Assembly: GCA_021414165.1 (NCBI GenBank)
Contig: JAIOPA010000052.1
Location: 1-5,839, forward strand
Direction of reading: 5' to 3'
Source: Candidatus Eiseniibacteriota bacterium
Lineage (GTDB): Bacteria > Eisenbacteria > RBG-16-71-46
DNA length: 5,839 nucleotides
How positions within the stretch are numbered: the first letter of the stretch is position 1; every line of letters starts with the position of its first letter. The notes under the pieces were generated by a model, which was given only the letters and a program-made list of their open reading frames with translations, was not told the origin of the DNA and made no database searches. The translations under genes were made by a program, and so were the position numbers. Below are positions 5,374 to 5,839 of this stretch, piece after piece.

Positions 5374-5839
5374 GCACGACCACGACGCAGTCCCCGGTGT
5401 TGGTGGCGGCGCCCTGGGCCGAGAAGGCCCTGGCGCACGCGGCCACCACGCGCGAAGGCGCGTGGGCGTTGGACCGCCGCAAGGCGGCCGCAGGCGTGCT
5501 GGCCACGCTGTCGCTGCCCAAGCGCGACGACGAGCTGTGGCGCCGCACGGACTTCGGCACGCTCGAGCAGTCGTTCGGCACGCTGGATCCGTTCCACCAT
5601 GCGCCTGCCGCTCGCAATATCGACGACCTTCCGGCTGCGATCATCGAGCGGCTGGCGGGCGAGTCCGGCAACGCTGCGCTCATCGTGCAGCGTGACTCGG
5701 GCGTGGTGCTGGAGCAGACGCACCCGGTGCTCACCAAGCAGGGCATCACGGTGTGCTCGTTCGATCGCGCCACGCGTGAGCACGAGGCCATGCTGGCCCC
5801 GTACTTCGGTTCGCTGCTGCACGACGATTACGACTGGTA
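5370..5839 (+). CDS. sufD: Fe-S cluster assembly protein SufD, N-terminal part (3' truncated)
   Basis: The frame opens at ATG 5370 and runs without a stop to the window end, giving 156 complete codons of a protein that usually has 400-450 residues. SufD pairs with SufB and binds one SufC in the SufBC2D scaffold. The visible part is the N-terminal helical region, with the family sequence LPKRDDELWRRTDF (49-62), equivalent to the usual LP...DE.W.YTD motif, followed by an insert rich in Ala, Leu and Asp and the IVQRDSGVVL strand start (105-114). The conserved beta-helix core lies outside the window, so the call leans on this motif, the position behind sufB and the 4-base overlap. A good Shine-Dalgarno supports the start. 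Both SufB and SufD start with MST. Confidence 0.88.
   Translation, partial: MSTTTTQSPVLVAAPWAEKALAHAATTREGAWALDRRKAAAGVLATLSLPKRDDELWRRTDFGTLEQSFGTLDPFHHAPAARNIDDLPAAIIERLAGESGNAALIVQRDSGVVLEQTHPVLTKQGITVCSFDRATREHEAMLAPYFGSLLHDDYDW

Noticed and set aside
5223..5822. Minus-strand open frames antisense to the sufB end and sufD
   Set aside because: Their proteins are basic and featureless, while the + strand shows a continuous SufD frame with its family motif and a good Shine-Dalgarno.

Overview
The window is a high-GC bacterial chromosome segment with strong G/C preference at third codon positions. All seven genes lie on the + strand. It holds the end of a nucleobase-type transporter gene, an RtcB-family RNA ligase gene, and then a regulator followed by the start of a SUF iron-sulfur cluster assembly operon. 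No mobile element, tRNA, rRNA or CRISPR array is visible. The organism cannot be fixed from this sequence. Codon use, SUF gene order and protein style would suit a free-living high-GC phylum such as Gemmatimonadota or Myxococcota, which is a low-confidence inference.

Layout: (1) 1-776 is the C-terminal part of an NCS1-family permease, with its 5' end outside the window. (2) 784-1959 is an RtcB-family 3'-phosphate RNA ligase, only 7 bases behind the permease and probably co-transcribed with it. (3) 1960-2095 is a non-coding gap with nested GC-rich inverted repeats and a weak candidate promoter. (4) 2096-2677 is a MerR-family regulator with a C-terminal four-cysteine cluster. (5) 2678-2761 is a leader with a possible promoter, a hairpin, a perfect 12-bp palindrome and a good ribosome binding site. 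(6) 2762-3085 is an A-type iron-sulfur carrier (SufA/IscA). (7) 3179-3967 is sufC, 3964-5373 is sufB, and 5370 to the window end is the N-terminal part of sufD. The last three are joined by 4-base ATGA stop/start overlaps.

How the genes work together: SufB, SufC and SufD form the scaffold/ATPase complex that builds Fe-S clusters. The A-type protein is expected to carry clusters to target proteins. The cysteine desulfurase (SufS) and its sulfur-transfer partner (SufU or SufE) are not in the window and may lie downstream. The MerR-type protein sits directly upstream in the same direction. Its CxxC-x8-CxxC motif follows the predicted dimerisation helix, roughly where SoxR holds its [2Fe-2S] cluster. 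It is therefore a good candidate for a Fe-S, redox or metal sensor of this suf operon, taking the place that IscR or SufR fills elsewhere. This is the most interesting hypothesis here; the protein family itself is not new. A second point is that the RtcB protein has changes at two positions that contact the guanine nucleotide in the canonical ligase.
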